From contig CAFBRK010000234.1 of NCBI GenBank assembly GCA_903231505.1, forward strand, positions 1 to 64,000: a stretch of DNA of 64,000 bases. Direction: 5' to 3'. The DNA comes from Olavius algarvensis associated proteobacterium Delta 3 (lineage in GTDB: Bacteria; Desulfobacterota; Desulfobacteria; Desulfobacterales; CAFBRK01). Under the pieces are notes generated by a model, which did no database searches, was not told the origin of the DNA, and saw only the letters and a program-made list of their open reading frames with translations. The translations under genes were made by a program, and so were the position numbers. Below are positions 27,150 through 35,757 of the stretch, piece after piece; position 1 is the first letter of the stretch, and each line of letters starts with the position of its first letter.

Positions 27150-28064
27150 TCATGAACTGTCCGGATTGGGGGCTGTGAACACCTGGAGTCCCAGCTGATC
27201 CACAAGTTTCTCAAGATCCCGGAACCAGAGCAGCCAGAAAAGGGCTGTCGGCCGGTTGGGGGCCACACGGGCGAAAAGTTGTGTCGGCTGTTTCAAAAAG
27301 GACGACAAGGCGGCACCGATCCTGCCCATATCGCTACGGGGATCCGTTGTCATAAGGATGGCGATCCTTCGGGCCAACCGCCGACGATACACATGTGGAG
27401 GCACTCCGCTGGATCGCGCCAGGGCCTGAAGGGCCCGTCCAAACAAGGAGGCATCCACATAGTGCAGATCGCCGCGACGGATCAGCATCCCGCCGAGCCG
27501 ACCGACCATAGTGGCGCCACGGGCCTGTCCTGAAAACAGCTCGGGAAGATCGATGTTTCCGACCCGTGCCGAAAGGGTGACGGACCCGGCGTCGGCAACG
27601 TCGACATGCAGTCGCTCCAGAGACAGGATGTTGCCTGGATGGTCATATCGATACGCACATTCCAGCCGGACTGTCAGGGCATCGTATCCGAGTTGATGGA
27701 ACAGGGCGCCGCTGTCGGGGACATGTTCCGGAGATAATCGAATGCCATGAAATTCGACCTGCATCCGCACGGGCCACGGGTGTTTTCGATCCATGGAATG
27801 GACAACAATCCGGTCGATGTGTACCGGCCGGGTCACCCCGGCCAGCGTTACGTCAACATCTTCCATCCCCATGCCTTCACCGAATATGTCGACATGGATA
27901 CTCCCAAAGGTGACTGCGTGGATCCAGGGGACCCTGGCCACAATCCGATCCAAGCCCGATACAGCCGTGTGACGGGCGTACCGGTAAACACCCATGGGTG
28001 CGGCGGCGGCAGCGAATAGAATCAGGACAATGAATAGTCGTTTTTTTAAAAAGCGGTGCATCAT
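27150..28064 (-). CDS. Unknown protein with N-terminal membrane anchor
   Basis: A 304-residue protein starting at one of two adjacent ATGs (28064 or 28061; a third at 28079 is possible). It has an N-terminal signal or anchor (KKRLFIVLILFAAAAAPMGVYRYA) and then a beta-rich body (VTFGSIHVDIFGEGMGMEDVDVTLAGVTRPVHIDRIVVHSMD). This pattern is reminiscent of AsmA-like or envelope-spanning proteins, a weak analogy only. The C-terminal half is helical and basic. It converges on the TPR gene and starts against the divergent transglutaminase gene with overlapping start codons. Confidence 0.65.
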   Translation of the reverse strand: MMHRFLKKRLFIVLILFAAAAAPMGVYRYARHTAVSGLDRIVARVPWIHAVTFGSIHVDIFGEGMGMEDVDVTLAGVTRPVHIDRIVVHSMDRKHPWPVRMQVEFHGIRLSPEHVPDSGALFHQLGYDALTVRLECAYRYDHPGNILSLERLHVDVADAGSVTLSARVGNIDLPELFSGQARGATMVGRLGGMLIRRGDLHYVDASLFGRALQALARSSGVPPHVYRRRLARRIAILMTTDPRSDMGRIGAALSSFLKQPTQLFARVAPNRPTALFWLLWFRDLEKLVDQLGLQVFTAPNPDSS

Positions 28065-29552
28065 GAAAACCGGTCGCATGACCCCTTATTGGCTGGGCGC
28101 TCTTTTTTTCGGGGTTTTTTTCTCCGTTTTTTTGCACTTCGCGTGGACCTGCCGGGCCGCTTTCTACCGAATCCCACCATTCAACACCTGCCGGCCGGCG
28201 AAGTTGTGGAACGCGACACCTGGATGAACATTATACAGAACAACCGGAAAATCGGCTACTCCCATGCCAGTCTCACAAAAGGCGACGACGCGTACCTGTT
28301 ATCCCAAACAATGCTGATGCGGATCAACACCATGGGGATGGTCCACGAAGTCAACCTGACCACCCACGGTCGACTGGCACCGGATTTCTCCCTGATCTCA
28401 TTTCAGTTCATGCTGAACTCCGGCCGCTTCAAGTTTGTTGCCTACGGGTCCATTACCGGAAATAAAATGACGGTGCGCACCGAGTCGACCGGATCCACCC
28501 GCACCTTCGATATCCCGCTCAAGCGGAAGCCGCTGCTGGCCGCCGGATTGTATGATGCCGTCATCGCCACCGGGCTCGAGCCGGGAAGAGAAATGGTGTT
28601 TCATATCTTCGACCCGGCATCCATGTCTCAGCAGCCGATCCAGGTCACGGTGATCGGCCGGGAGCTGTGGACGGGCGGCACCGGTGTGACCCCCGCCTCC
28701 CGGTTGCTGATCGATTACAAGGGGATGGTCCAGGAAGCCTGGATCGCCGACGATGGGGAGGTGCTCAAACAAACGGGTTTTCTGGGCATCAGCCTGATCA
28801 AGACAAGCCGCGAAGATGCCCTGGGCGGCCTGCCGATCTCGGCCAGCCAGGATCTCACCCGTGTGGTGTCGGTTCCCTCGAACGTGACCGTCCCGGATCC
28901 CTCCCGATTGAGCCGCATGGTTGTCAATATCAAAGGCATACGGTTAACCCGATTGGATGTTGATGGCGGAAGACAGCAACTTGACGGCACTCGCCTGGCT
29001 ATTGAGAAAGAATCTTTGAAGGATCTTCCATCGAAACCACCGGGCTCCGGTCCGGCCGGAATCGATCCGAAACTGCTGGCGCCCACGCCGTTTATTCAAT
29101 CCGACCATTGGCAGATCCGGGATCTGGTCGGATCCATCGTTTCCGAAACCGACCCGCCGCTCGAAAAAACCCGCAAAATGGTTGCGTGGATCCAGGAAAA
29201 TATCGACCGGCGTCCGGTCGTGTCCATGCCCGATGCGCTGGCCACCCTGAAAAACAGGACCGGGGACTGTAACGAACATGCCGTCCTGCTGGCGGCGCTG
29301 GCACGTGCCGCAGGCATTCCTACGGACATCGACGCCGGGCTGGTATACCTCGATGGGCGATTTTACTATCACGCCTGGAATCGATTGTTTCTCGGCAAAT
29401 GGATTACCGTAGATGCCCTGCTCAATCAGATCCCGGCAGATGTCACCCATATCCGGTTCTCGTCAGGAGATCTGGAGGGGCAACTCGACCTGATGGATGT
29501 GATTGGCAAAATTCAACTGGACGTGGCGGCGATGGAGGCGGAGAGATCATAA
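28063..29552 (+). CDS. Transglutaminase-like protein with N-terminal membrane helix, likely frameshifted
   Basis: A membrane-anchored, probably periplasmic protein with a transglutaminase-like Cys-His-Asp triad near the C-terminus: Cys in RTGDCNEHAVLL, His in FYYHAWNR, Asp in ITVDALLNQ. The rest is a beta-rich domain beginning DTWMNIIQNNRKIGYSHASL. Two frames are needed: the hydrophobic anchor (YWLGALFFGVFFSVFLHFAW) is read from ATG 28063, while the body is in the frame open from GTG 28056. A missing base in one of three seven-T runs (28103-28109, 28115-28121, 28127-28133) would join them. Its stop overlaps the next start (TAATG), so it is coupled to the ABC ATPase. Confidence 0.75.
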
Positions 29553-30274
29553 TGATAACACTCTCGGGGCTCACCAAGCGTTATGGAACCATCCAGGCGG
29601 TCAAATCCCTGAATCTGACGATCCCTAAGGGTGAAATTTTCGGATTCATCGGCCCGAATGGCGCCGGCAAGACCACTACGATCAAGATGCTGGGCGGTAT
29701 CATTGCCCCGACATCCGGGACCGTGAACATCTGCGGAATCGACATGGCTGCCGAACCTGAAAAGGCGAAACAGAAGATCGGGTTCATTCCGGACAGGCCC
29801 TACCTTTATGAGAAGCTGACAGCCATGGAATTTCTTCAATTTACTGCGGATCTTTACGGATTCAATCGAAACGGTTTCATTGGCAAGGCCGAGGCCAGGC
29901 TCAAGCAATTTTCGCTGATCGACTGGGCCGACGAACTGATCGAATCCTTCTCCCACGGCATGAAGCAGCGCCTTGTCATGGCGTCGGCACTGTTGATCGA
30001 GCCGGAGGTTCTCATTGTCGACGAACCGATGGTGGGTCTCGACCCGATCGCCATTAAAATGGTCAAGGAGCTCTTAACGCGTCTGGCAGAGGAGGGAACC
30101 ACCATTTTCATGTCCACACATACCCTCCAGGTGGCTGAAGATGTCTGCCATCGCATCGGTGTGATCAACAGTGGCCGCCTCATCGCGACGGGCTCACCGG
30201 AAGACCTGATGCATCAGGCCGACAGTACGGGAAAGGATCTGGAAGCTGTTTTTTTAAAACTGACACAAGAATAA
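29552..30274 (+). CDS. ABC transporter ATPase
   Basis: A 240-residue ATPase of the ABC-2 exporter type. Walker A is GPNGAGKTT, the signature is FSHGMKQR (a variant of LSGGQ), Walker B is VLIVDEPMVGLDP, and the switch histidine is in STHTLQ. It starts at ATG 29552 directly overlapping the stop of the transglutaminase gene. The partner permease follows after a 120-base gap with a hairpin. An export role is inferred from the family; the cargo is unknown. Confidence 0.88.
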   Translation: MITLSGLTKRYGTIQAVKSLNLTIPKGEIFGFIGPNGAGKTTTIKMLGGIIAPTSGTVNICGIDMAAEPEKAKQKIGFIPDRPYLYEKLTAMEFLQFTADLYGFNRNGFIGKAEARLKQFSLIDWADELIESFSHGMKQRLVMASALLIEPEVLIVDEPMVGLDPIAIKMVKELLTRLAEEGTTIFMSTHTLQVAEDVCHRIGVINSGRLIATGSPEDLMHQADSTGKDLEAVFLKLTQE

Positions 30275-30293
30275 AATCGTGTAACGATTTTAT
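30271..30293 (+). terminator. Hairpin at the ABC ATPase stop codon
   Basis: Perfect 10-base arms ATAAAATCGT and ACGATTTTAT with a 3-base loop overlap the TAA stop. No T tract follows, so it may modulate expression of the permease rather than end transcription. Confidence 0.5.
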
Positions 30294-30393
30294 GAAACGC
30301 GACGGTGTCGCTCATCGGGCGGAGGAATAGAATTTCTACCCCTGCAACCCCGCTGAGGGGGATCTCCGAGGACGTAAGAAGAAAGCCAAGCGA

Positions 30394-32079
30394 ATGAGCG
30401 CAGTGCTGACGCTACTGAAACCACGGTATCTCTCGTTTAGAAATCGAGACCCATCGGCCCGTCGCGGACGTGTGCTGAAAATGGCCGTGCTGGGAGCTAT
30501 TGGTGTGCTCTTTTGGGGAGGGCTTTTTGCCATCACCTTGCGGGTGCTGGTCTACTTCAGACGGATCGAGGAACTGGGGGATATCCTCGCCTTCAAATTA
30601 CTGTCCATGGTCTTTTTAACTTTCCTGTCACTGCTGATCTTCAGCGGCATCCTGACATCTCTGTCCAAACTCTATCTTAGCCGGGATCTGTCTCTGGTCC
30701 ATGCGACCCCCGTGCCGGCTTACAAGATTTTTGCTTCTCGGTGGATCGAGAGTACCATCGACAGCTCCTGGATGGTGATCATCTACACCCTGCCGGTATT
30801 CACCTCCTATGGTGTGATATATGGCGGCGGTCCGATATACTACCTGGGGGTCCTGAGTAATCTTGTATCCCTGTCGATCATCTGTTCCGCCATCAGCGTC
30901 CTGTTGGTAATGGCCGCCGTGATGATCGTCCCGGCAAACCGGATTAAAAGCATTTTTGTTTTCCTGACCCTCACGTTTTTCCTGATCCTGTTCTTTGCCT
31001 TCAGAATGCTGCGGCCGGAACGCCTGGTGGATCCGGAGTTTTTCGAAACCACACTGGTATACTTTCAGGCCCTCCGGTCCCCGGCCCCTGCGTACCTGCC
31101 CAGTTCCTGGTCCTTTGAGAGTCTCCGGTCGATACTGACCGGCGATCTTGTCGGGGGGCTGTTTCACAGCGGGCTTTCCTGGAGTTTTGCCGGATTGCTG
31201 GTGTGCTTGATCATTCCCGCGGCAAACGCAGTGTACTTTAACGGGGTCTCAAAAACACAGACCGCCGCTTCCCGTCTCATGAAACGGCCCATATCCCGCC
31301 GGTCGGTGTTCCGAAAACTCCCCGGGCCGATCGGAGCATTGGTTTCCAAGGAAATCCGGACTTTTTTCCGGGACCAGACCCAGTGGTCTCAGCTGTTCCT
31401 TATCGGCGCCCTGATTGTCATTTACATATACAATTTCAAAGTTCTGCCATTGGAGAAATCGCCCATCAAAACCGTCTATCTTCAAAACTTGCTGGCGTTT
31501 CTGAACATGGGTCTCGCCACATTCGTGCTTTCCGCCATCACCGCCCGCTTTGCCTACCCGGCGGTCAGCATGGAACGGGAGGCCTTCTGGCTGGTAAAAT
31601 CAGCACCGATCACACTCCGGCAATTCCTGTGGACCAAGTTTTTGATCTACCTTACCCCCCTGCTGATCCTCAGTGAGGTTCTCATCGTGGCCACGAACAT
31701 ATTGTTGAATGTGACGCCGTTCATGATGGGCCTCTCCACGATAAACGTGCTTCTCATGGTTCCCGGCGTCATTGCGCTGGGTATCGGTATGGGGGCGGCA
31801 TACCCGGATTTTAAATCGGAAAACCCGATCCAATCCGTGACCAGTTTCGGCGGCCTCATGTTTATGATCATCAGCGCCGTCTTTATTATTGCCGTGCTGG
31901 TTTTGGAATCGGGCCCGGTCTACAGTATTTTCATGGCGCAATACAACGGCATCCCGCTGACCACGGGGCAATGGATATGGGCCGCCGGCTCATTTTTCGC
32001 CGCTTTTATCATGTGCGTATTGTTCTTTATCGTTCCCATGCGGTATGGTGAGCGGAAGCTTGCCGTGTATCTAAGATAG
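30394..32079 (+). CDS. ABC-2 type transporter permease
   Basis: A 561-residue inner-membrane protein with roughly 12 or more hydrophobic segments, the permease partner of the ATPase upstream. It belongs by look to the large 'putative ABC exporter' permease group (ABC_tran_2-like): an early long helix (VLKMAVLGAIGVLFWGGLFAITLRVLVYF), a mid-protein cytoplasmic loop 'GALVSKEIRTFFRDQTQWSQLFLIGALIVIYIYNF', and a second bundle of helices. The 'KE.....RD..Q' loop is the feature most typical of the group. It is followed by two soluble genes of the same operon. Confidence 0.82.
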   Translation: MSAVLTLLKPRYLSFRNRDPSARRGRVLKMAVLGAIGVLFWGGLFAITLRVLVYFRRIEELGDILAFKLLSMVFLTFLSLLIFSGILTSLSKLYLSRDLSLVHATPVPAYKIFASRWIESTIDSSWMVIIYTLPVFTSYGVIYGGGPIYYLGVLSNLVSLSIICSAISVLLVMAAVMIVPANRIKSIFVFLTLTFFLILFFAFRMLRPERLVDPEFFETTLVYFQALRSPAPAYLPSSWSFESLRSILTGDLVGGLFHSGLSWSFAGLLVCLIIPAANAVYFNGVSKTQTAASRLMKRPISRRSVFRKLPGPIGALVSKEIRTFFRDQTQWSQLFLIGALIVIYIYNFKVLPLEKSPIKTVYLQNLLAFLNMGLATFVLSAITARFAYPAVSMEREAFWLVKSAPITLRQFLWTKFLIYLTPLLILSEVLIVATNILLNVTPFMMGLSTINVLLMVPGVIALGIGMGAAYPDFKSENPIQSVTSFGGLMFMIISAVFIIAVLVLESGPVYSIFMAQYNGIPLTTGQWIWAAGSFFAAFIMCVLFFIVPMRYGERKLAVYLR

Positions 32080-32391
32080 AAAGATCAGCATATAGTCATT
32101 GCATAATATTGGTTGCGCTTACGGCAATGTGAAGGTTGAGGGTTCAAGGGGTCAAGGATTCGAGTGAAATGCCAATGACATACATTTGGCAAATGTCAAA
32201 CCGGCTCTGCAGAACTAATATGATATGAAGCAACAGTTGTAGCCCAAGAGACGGTTCATAGATCGAACGAGTCCTGAGAGCACCCATTAGTTTGCTAAAA
32301 ACAGACCCTGGAATCCCTGACTCCTTGGATCCTTGGACCCGCTTCTCCAACCAAGTTGGAGAAGAACCATTTGGAAAGGGAATATCCGAAC
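32080..32391. other. Intergenic, no gene seen
   Basis: A loose long-range inverted pair lies here: GGGGTCAAGGATTCGAG near 32150 and GACTCCTTGGATCCTTGGACC near 32320. Nothing else is recognised. Confidence 0.3.
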
Positions 32392-32940
32392 ATGAACATC
32401 ACCGGAGACAATGAGAAATTCCTCGTTGCGTTGTTTGAATCCACCGGCGGTGATCCGGGGGCACAGGTATCCATGTACGAGGTCGGCGCGGGTATCGGAT
32501 TGGAACATACAGAAGCCGGGCGGATGGCCGAGGAACTGATGGGCTTCGGTCTGGTGGAGGTGCGCACCCTGTCCGGGGGCATCGGTATCAGCGGAGAAGG
32601 TATCGAGTCTGTCAAACGTCTGGGGGGCGCATCCGGCACCGGCGACGGCGACGGCGACGGGTATCGCCTGGGTGGCGAAATGATCATACCGGAGACGGGG
32701 ATTCAAGAGGTGGAACAGCTGACCATCCGACTCAAAAGCTGTGCCGGAGGTCTCGGCCTGGCATTCGCGCCGTTGGCAGAGCTGGTTGCCGATCTAAGAA
32801 CCATCGACGCCCAGCTGGCATCGGCCCGACCGAAAACGTCCATTGTCCGGGAGTGCTTCCGATCCATTGCAGACGTACTCCAGGATACGGGCTCCCTGGA
32901 TGAATTGGCAAACGTGCGCCGGATTGTCGGAGAAAATTAG
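32392..32940 (+). CDS. Unknown protein with winged-helix-like N-terminus
   Basis: A 182-residue soluble protein from ATG 32392. The first 70 residues (EKFLVALFESTGGDPGAQVSMYEVGAGIGLEHTEAGRMAEELMGFGLVEVRTLSGGIGISGEGIESV) fit a helix-turn-helix/winged-helix pattern ending in a beta wing. The rest is helical (VEQLTIRLKSCAGGLGL..., LADLRTIDAQLAS). It might bind DNA, but no conserved family was recognised. The next gene starts on the base after its stop. Confidence 0.65.
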   Translation: MNITGDNEKFLVALFESTGGDPGAQVSMYEVGAGIGLEHTEAGRMAEELMGFGLVEVRTLSGGIGISGEGIESVKRLGGASGTGDGDGDGYRLGGEMIIPETGIQEVEQLTIRLKSCAGGLGLAFAPLAELVADLRTIDAQLASARPKTSIVRECFRSIADVLQDTGSLDELANVRRIVGEN

Positions 32941-33546
32941 GTGGCCGGCAATTATGCGGACATCGTCCGGAAGAATCTCGATCAGATATACCAGTGTCTA
33001 CCGGAAAGATTACATGAATGGCTCCCGGCCGCCCGCAGCCGGGATCAGTTCGACTTCGAAGCGTTCGGCAGGCCCTGCCGGGTGGCGCCCGATGGCATAT
33101 GGCTCAATGGAGAAAAACAGGACGGGGTCCTCGGGATTTTGATCTCCTTGTATCTGCGCCATGTCACCGCCGATGCCATTCGGCTGGAGCCGCTCGCAGC
33201 ATTTAAAGATCTGCCCAACAGCATGCCCTATGTCGGGGCATTTGCCACACATACCCAGGGGGTAGTGGAACCATATGTCGACACAATCGCCCGGGAAAAG
33301 GCTCGAATCATAGACCGCTTGGGCGGCGCCCCGGTCCCCGATGGTCTGATCGGCGACCTGTCTTTTCTCGTCTATCCGCTGCCCAAGATCGCCCTGTGCT
33401 ATATTTTCTATTTTGCCGATGACGACTTTCCGGCATCGGTCACCTGTCTCTTCTCCAGCAACGCGTCACAATTCCTGCCCACCGATGCCCTGGCCGACGT
33501 CGGCGAATACACCTCCAGGACAATCATCGAACTTGTACGGCGTTAA
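32941..33546 (+). CDS. DUF3786 family protein
   Basis: A 201-residue cytoplasmic DUF3786 protein of unknown function, common in anaerobes. GTG 32941 directly follows the upstream TAG. Family marks are 'NYADIVRKNLDQI', 'FGRPCRVAPDGIWLNG', 'ILISLYLRHV', 'LVYPLPKIALCYIFYFADDDFPASVTCLFSSNASQFLPTDALADVGEYTSRTI'. That last block is the strongest signature. It ends the transglutaminase/ABC operon. Confidence 0.82.
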   Translation: MAGNYADIVRKNLDQIYQCLPERLHEWLPAARSRDQFDFEAFGRPCRVAPDGIWLNGEKQDGVLGILISLYLRHVTADAIRLEPLAAFKDLPNSMPYVGAFATHTQGVVEPYVDTIAREKARIIDRLGGAPVPDGLIGDLSFLVYPLPKIALCYIFYFADDDFPASVTCLFSSNASQFLPTDALADVGEYTSRTIIELVRR

Positions 33547-33765
33547 CCCGCAGTGTCCGATTTTCCCCGAGGGTGATGTATAGCGGTTGCTATGAATCAC
33601 TTCCGATGGGATGCGGAGAAGGTCCGGCGGTATTGATTCGGAGCGCGATGCTGACATGTTCTATGGAAGAGGATGCTGCTATGTTAGAGAAGATGACGGG
33701 CCGCTATCTTTCTCTGGGATATCTCTCTTGTCTTGATGCGGTAGGTCTCAATGAGGGCTCGCGCA

Positions 33766-33969
33766 TTAAGCTATTTCCATTTCCGCCGGTTCCGGCCGGT
33801 TGCTGGTATTGAAAATGTGCTGGTCTGGCCTGCCCTTTCTTCGGCGAATGACCCGAATGCTGCGGGGCGCCTCGAGGGGACGTGCTTCAAATTCCCGGCG
33901 GTTCCGTTCATCTGACTCCATGAGGCGGCGCAACTGGTTTTCAATCTGTTTTCGTTTTGACTCTTTCAT
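33766..33969 (-). CDS. Small basic protein, unknown
   Basis: A 67-residue, very charged protein from ATG 33969 after AAGGAA. The N-terminal half (KESKRKQIENQLRRLMESDERNRREFEAR) is a probable helix; the remainder is basic (SIRVIRRRKGRPDQ) and might bind nucleic acid. A frame open to 34080 exists but without a ribosome-binding site. It is not recognised. Confidence 0.45.
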   Translation of the reverse strand: MKESKRKQIENQLRRLMESDERNRREFEARPLEAPRSIRVIRRRKGRPDQHIFNTSNRPEPAEMEIA

Positions 33970-34585
33970 GGTTTCCTTTCGTGTGTCCTGCCGGGTCCCT
34001 ATGACCCGGTTTTTTGTAGCGATGCCACGGTGAGGATCACGATCCCCAATGGACCGTCTCCGTGAGACTGAAAATAGCATATCACTGCAGCATCATGTTT
34101 TTGTTATTGGGTCAACCTGAACCTAACTGGATAACACAGGAAAAAAAGGACCTCTTGACAAACGCTTGGGGTGGGAACTTTGATTCCATAAACAATATTG
34201 ACCTGGCGAATTTTAGAGACGATAGAACATTGCACCCGGCTTGGCAAGGGTATTTTTCCTCAAGATGTCCCGGCATAACCGGAAACCGGATTGGGCGCTG
34301 TCCGGGGCCTGGATGAATGATTGGCGGATGTCGCCAGCACCCGAACACCGGCCCCCGGAACGAAGACGCCGGCTCCAATACGGATATAAAGAGGAGGTGC
34401 CGGCCAGCTGAGGGTGTTTCCCGGGAGGACGGCAATTGGTGATGCGATAATGCGGGCTCCGGAGGATCCACCACCTGCCGACCACCTGAATGAAAAGGCG
34501 TCTGCGGACAGGAACCGGGTGGGGCACCGGGACGGATCTCCGAATCGGTACGCCCGAAGCGCGACAGCCCCGGTCACCCCGGGTC
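33970..34585. other. 616-base stretch without a convincing gene
   Basis: Several overlapping open frames exist on both strands, but none has a good ribosome-binding site or recognisable domain. A TTGACA box at about 34154 followed 18 bases later by TTTGAT could be a plus-strand promoter, with nothing obvious to transcribe. It may hold a decayed gene or an RNA. Confidence 0.3.
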
Positions 34586-34852
34586 TCAGCCCTTGGAAGT
34601 TTTTTCCTTGGTGGTATCGCTTTCTTCATATTCTCGTTCAGCGATCATATCTTCAAGGTCTTCCTTAGCCTTGATCAATTCTGTGAGTGACATGGACTGG
34701 GGGTCGCGCTCCATGAACGATGACACTTGAATGCCGTGGTCATCCAGGAACTGATCCACCTTGGCCTGGTTTTTTTTGTACAGATAAAACGTCAATGCCG
34801 AAACACCCACGCCTGCCACAAACCCGGTAACATGCTGTGACGTAATAGCCAT
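34586..34852 (-). CDS. Small membrane-anchored protein of the HMA operon
   Basis: An 88-residue protein with one membrane helix (about 5-25: SQHVTGFVAGVGVSALTFYLYKK) and an acidic helical tail (TELIKAKEDLEDMIAEREYEES). ATG 34852 follows GGAGGAAAGA. It is the last gene of the minus-strand run of degenerate HMA proteins and P-type ATPase, about 40 bases after the preceding gene, so it is probably part of the same operon. It is not recognised. Confidence 0.7.
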   Translation of the reverse strand: MAITSQHVTGFVAGVGVSALTFYLYKKNQAKVDQFLDDHGIQVSSFMERDPQSMSLTELIKAKEDLEDMIAEREYEESDTTKEKTSKG

Positions 34853-34895
34853 TCTTTCCTCCTGTTCGGGTATTCATTTCATCATCAAAACCCAA

Positions 34896-35756
34896 TCAAA
34901 ATCCAACATGCAGCCGGATCCCGCGTTGTAATTGTTCCAGCCCTTCCAACACGTCATCATGCGCATGGGACAGTTTCTGGATTTCCTTGAAAATTTTATC
35001 CTCGGCCGTGAGTTGCCGGTCGGTGTACATGCCCAGTAAAAGGTTGGGAAGTTGCGATAGCATGCCCATGGCACCGCCCTGGGTCGTCACTTCCCTTGAG
35101 ATATTGGCTTCGTACTCACAGTGATGTTCATCGCATGAGGGGTCCATTGCCGTGGCCTCCAGTTTCAACACCCTGGCCGGGGGCTCCACAAGATGGCGCG
35201 CGAATGTCATGATCCAGGCGGTGGTGGCGCCCCTCAACACATTTCTGCGCAAGAACGAACTCAACAGGTAACCGATCGAGAGGACTTCCGGATGAAAGTG
35301 CCCCTTATCCTTTAAATCCAAGTAGATGTGTTCCGAAACAGCCGCCGTAGTTCCCAGCCCACTAATAATCTGAAGGGCAGAAACCGGTTTTTTGTTCACC
35401 GAAAATAGGGACAACGCATGGGTGGTCAGGAGCAACAGTCCCGAGAGCATCGACAACCCGCTCAGAGGCGTTCTGGCACCGGAAGTTTTTATGAAAATTG
35501 GTCTCAGTTGATATTCGGCCGACACACACAGTGCGGCTCGCAATATGATTTCTTCCGGGGCAATTTTTCCGGGATCGTAGGATACCAGGAGATTTTGTGT
35601 CGGATCCGTGTAGACGGCCGACCGCACGCCGGGGTGGCCCATGACGATGTGTTCGGTTTTATCGGCCTTCCGGGGGGGGTGGGATAACCGGAGGCGTAGA
35701 CGGCCGGGCAGTGTGTGTGCCACGGTAATCTGGAGTTGTTTGGGTGCGCCGGGCAT
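34896..35756 (-). CDS. HMA-like 'PGRLR' protein with membrane segment
   Basis: A 286-residue protein from ATG 35756, one base after the P-type ATPase stop. It begins with a degenerate heavy-metal-associated-like domain: VAHTLPGRLRLRLSHPP, HPGVRSAVYTDPTQNLLVSYDPGKI. There is no CxxC metal site. A hydrophobic middle follows (LSGLSMLSGLLLLTTHAL, ISGLGTTAAVSEHIYLDL), then a segment with CDEHHCEYE, a possible metal-binding cluster, and a helical tail. The ATPase upstream begins with the same type of domain. Function is inferred only from this company. Confidence 0.75.
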   Translation of the reverse strand: MPGAPKQLQITVAHTLPGRLRLRLSHPPRKADKTEHIVMGHPGVRSAVYTDPTQNLLVSYDPGKIAPEEIILRAALCVSAEYQLRPIFIKTSGARTPLSGLSMLSGLLLLTTHALSLFSVNKKPVSALQIISGLGTTAAVSEHIYLDLKDKGHFHPEVLSIGYLLSSFLRRNVLRGATTAWIMTFARHLVEPPARVLKLEATAMDPSCDEHHCEYEANISREVTTQGGAMGMLSQLPNLLLGMYTDRQLTAEDKIFKEIQKLSHAHDDVLEGLEQLQRGIRLHVGF

Positions 35757-35757
35757 G

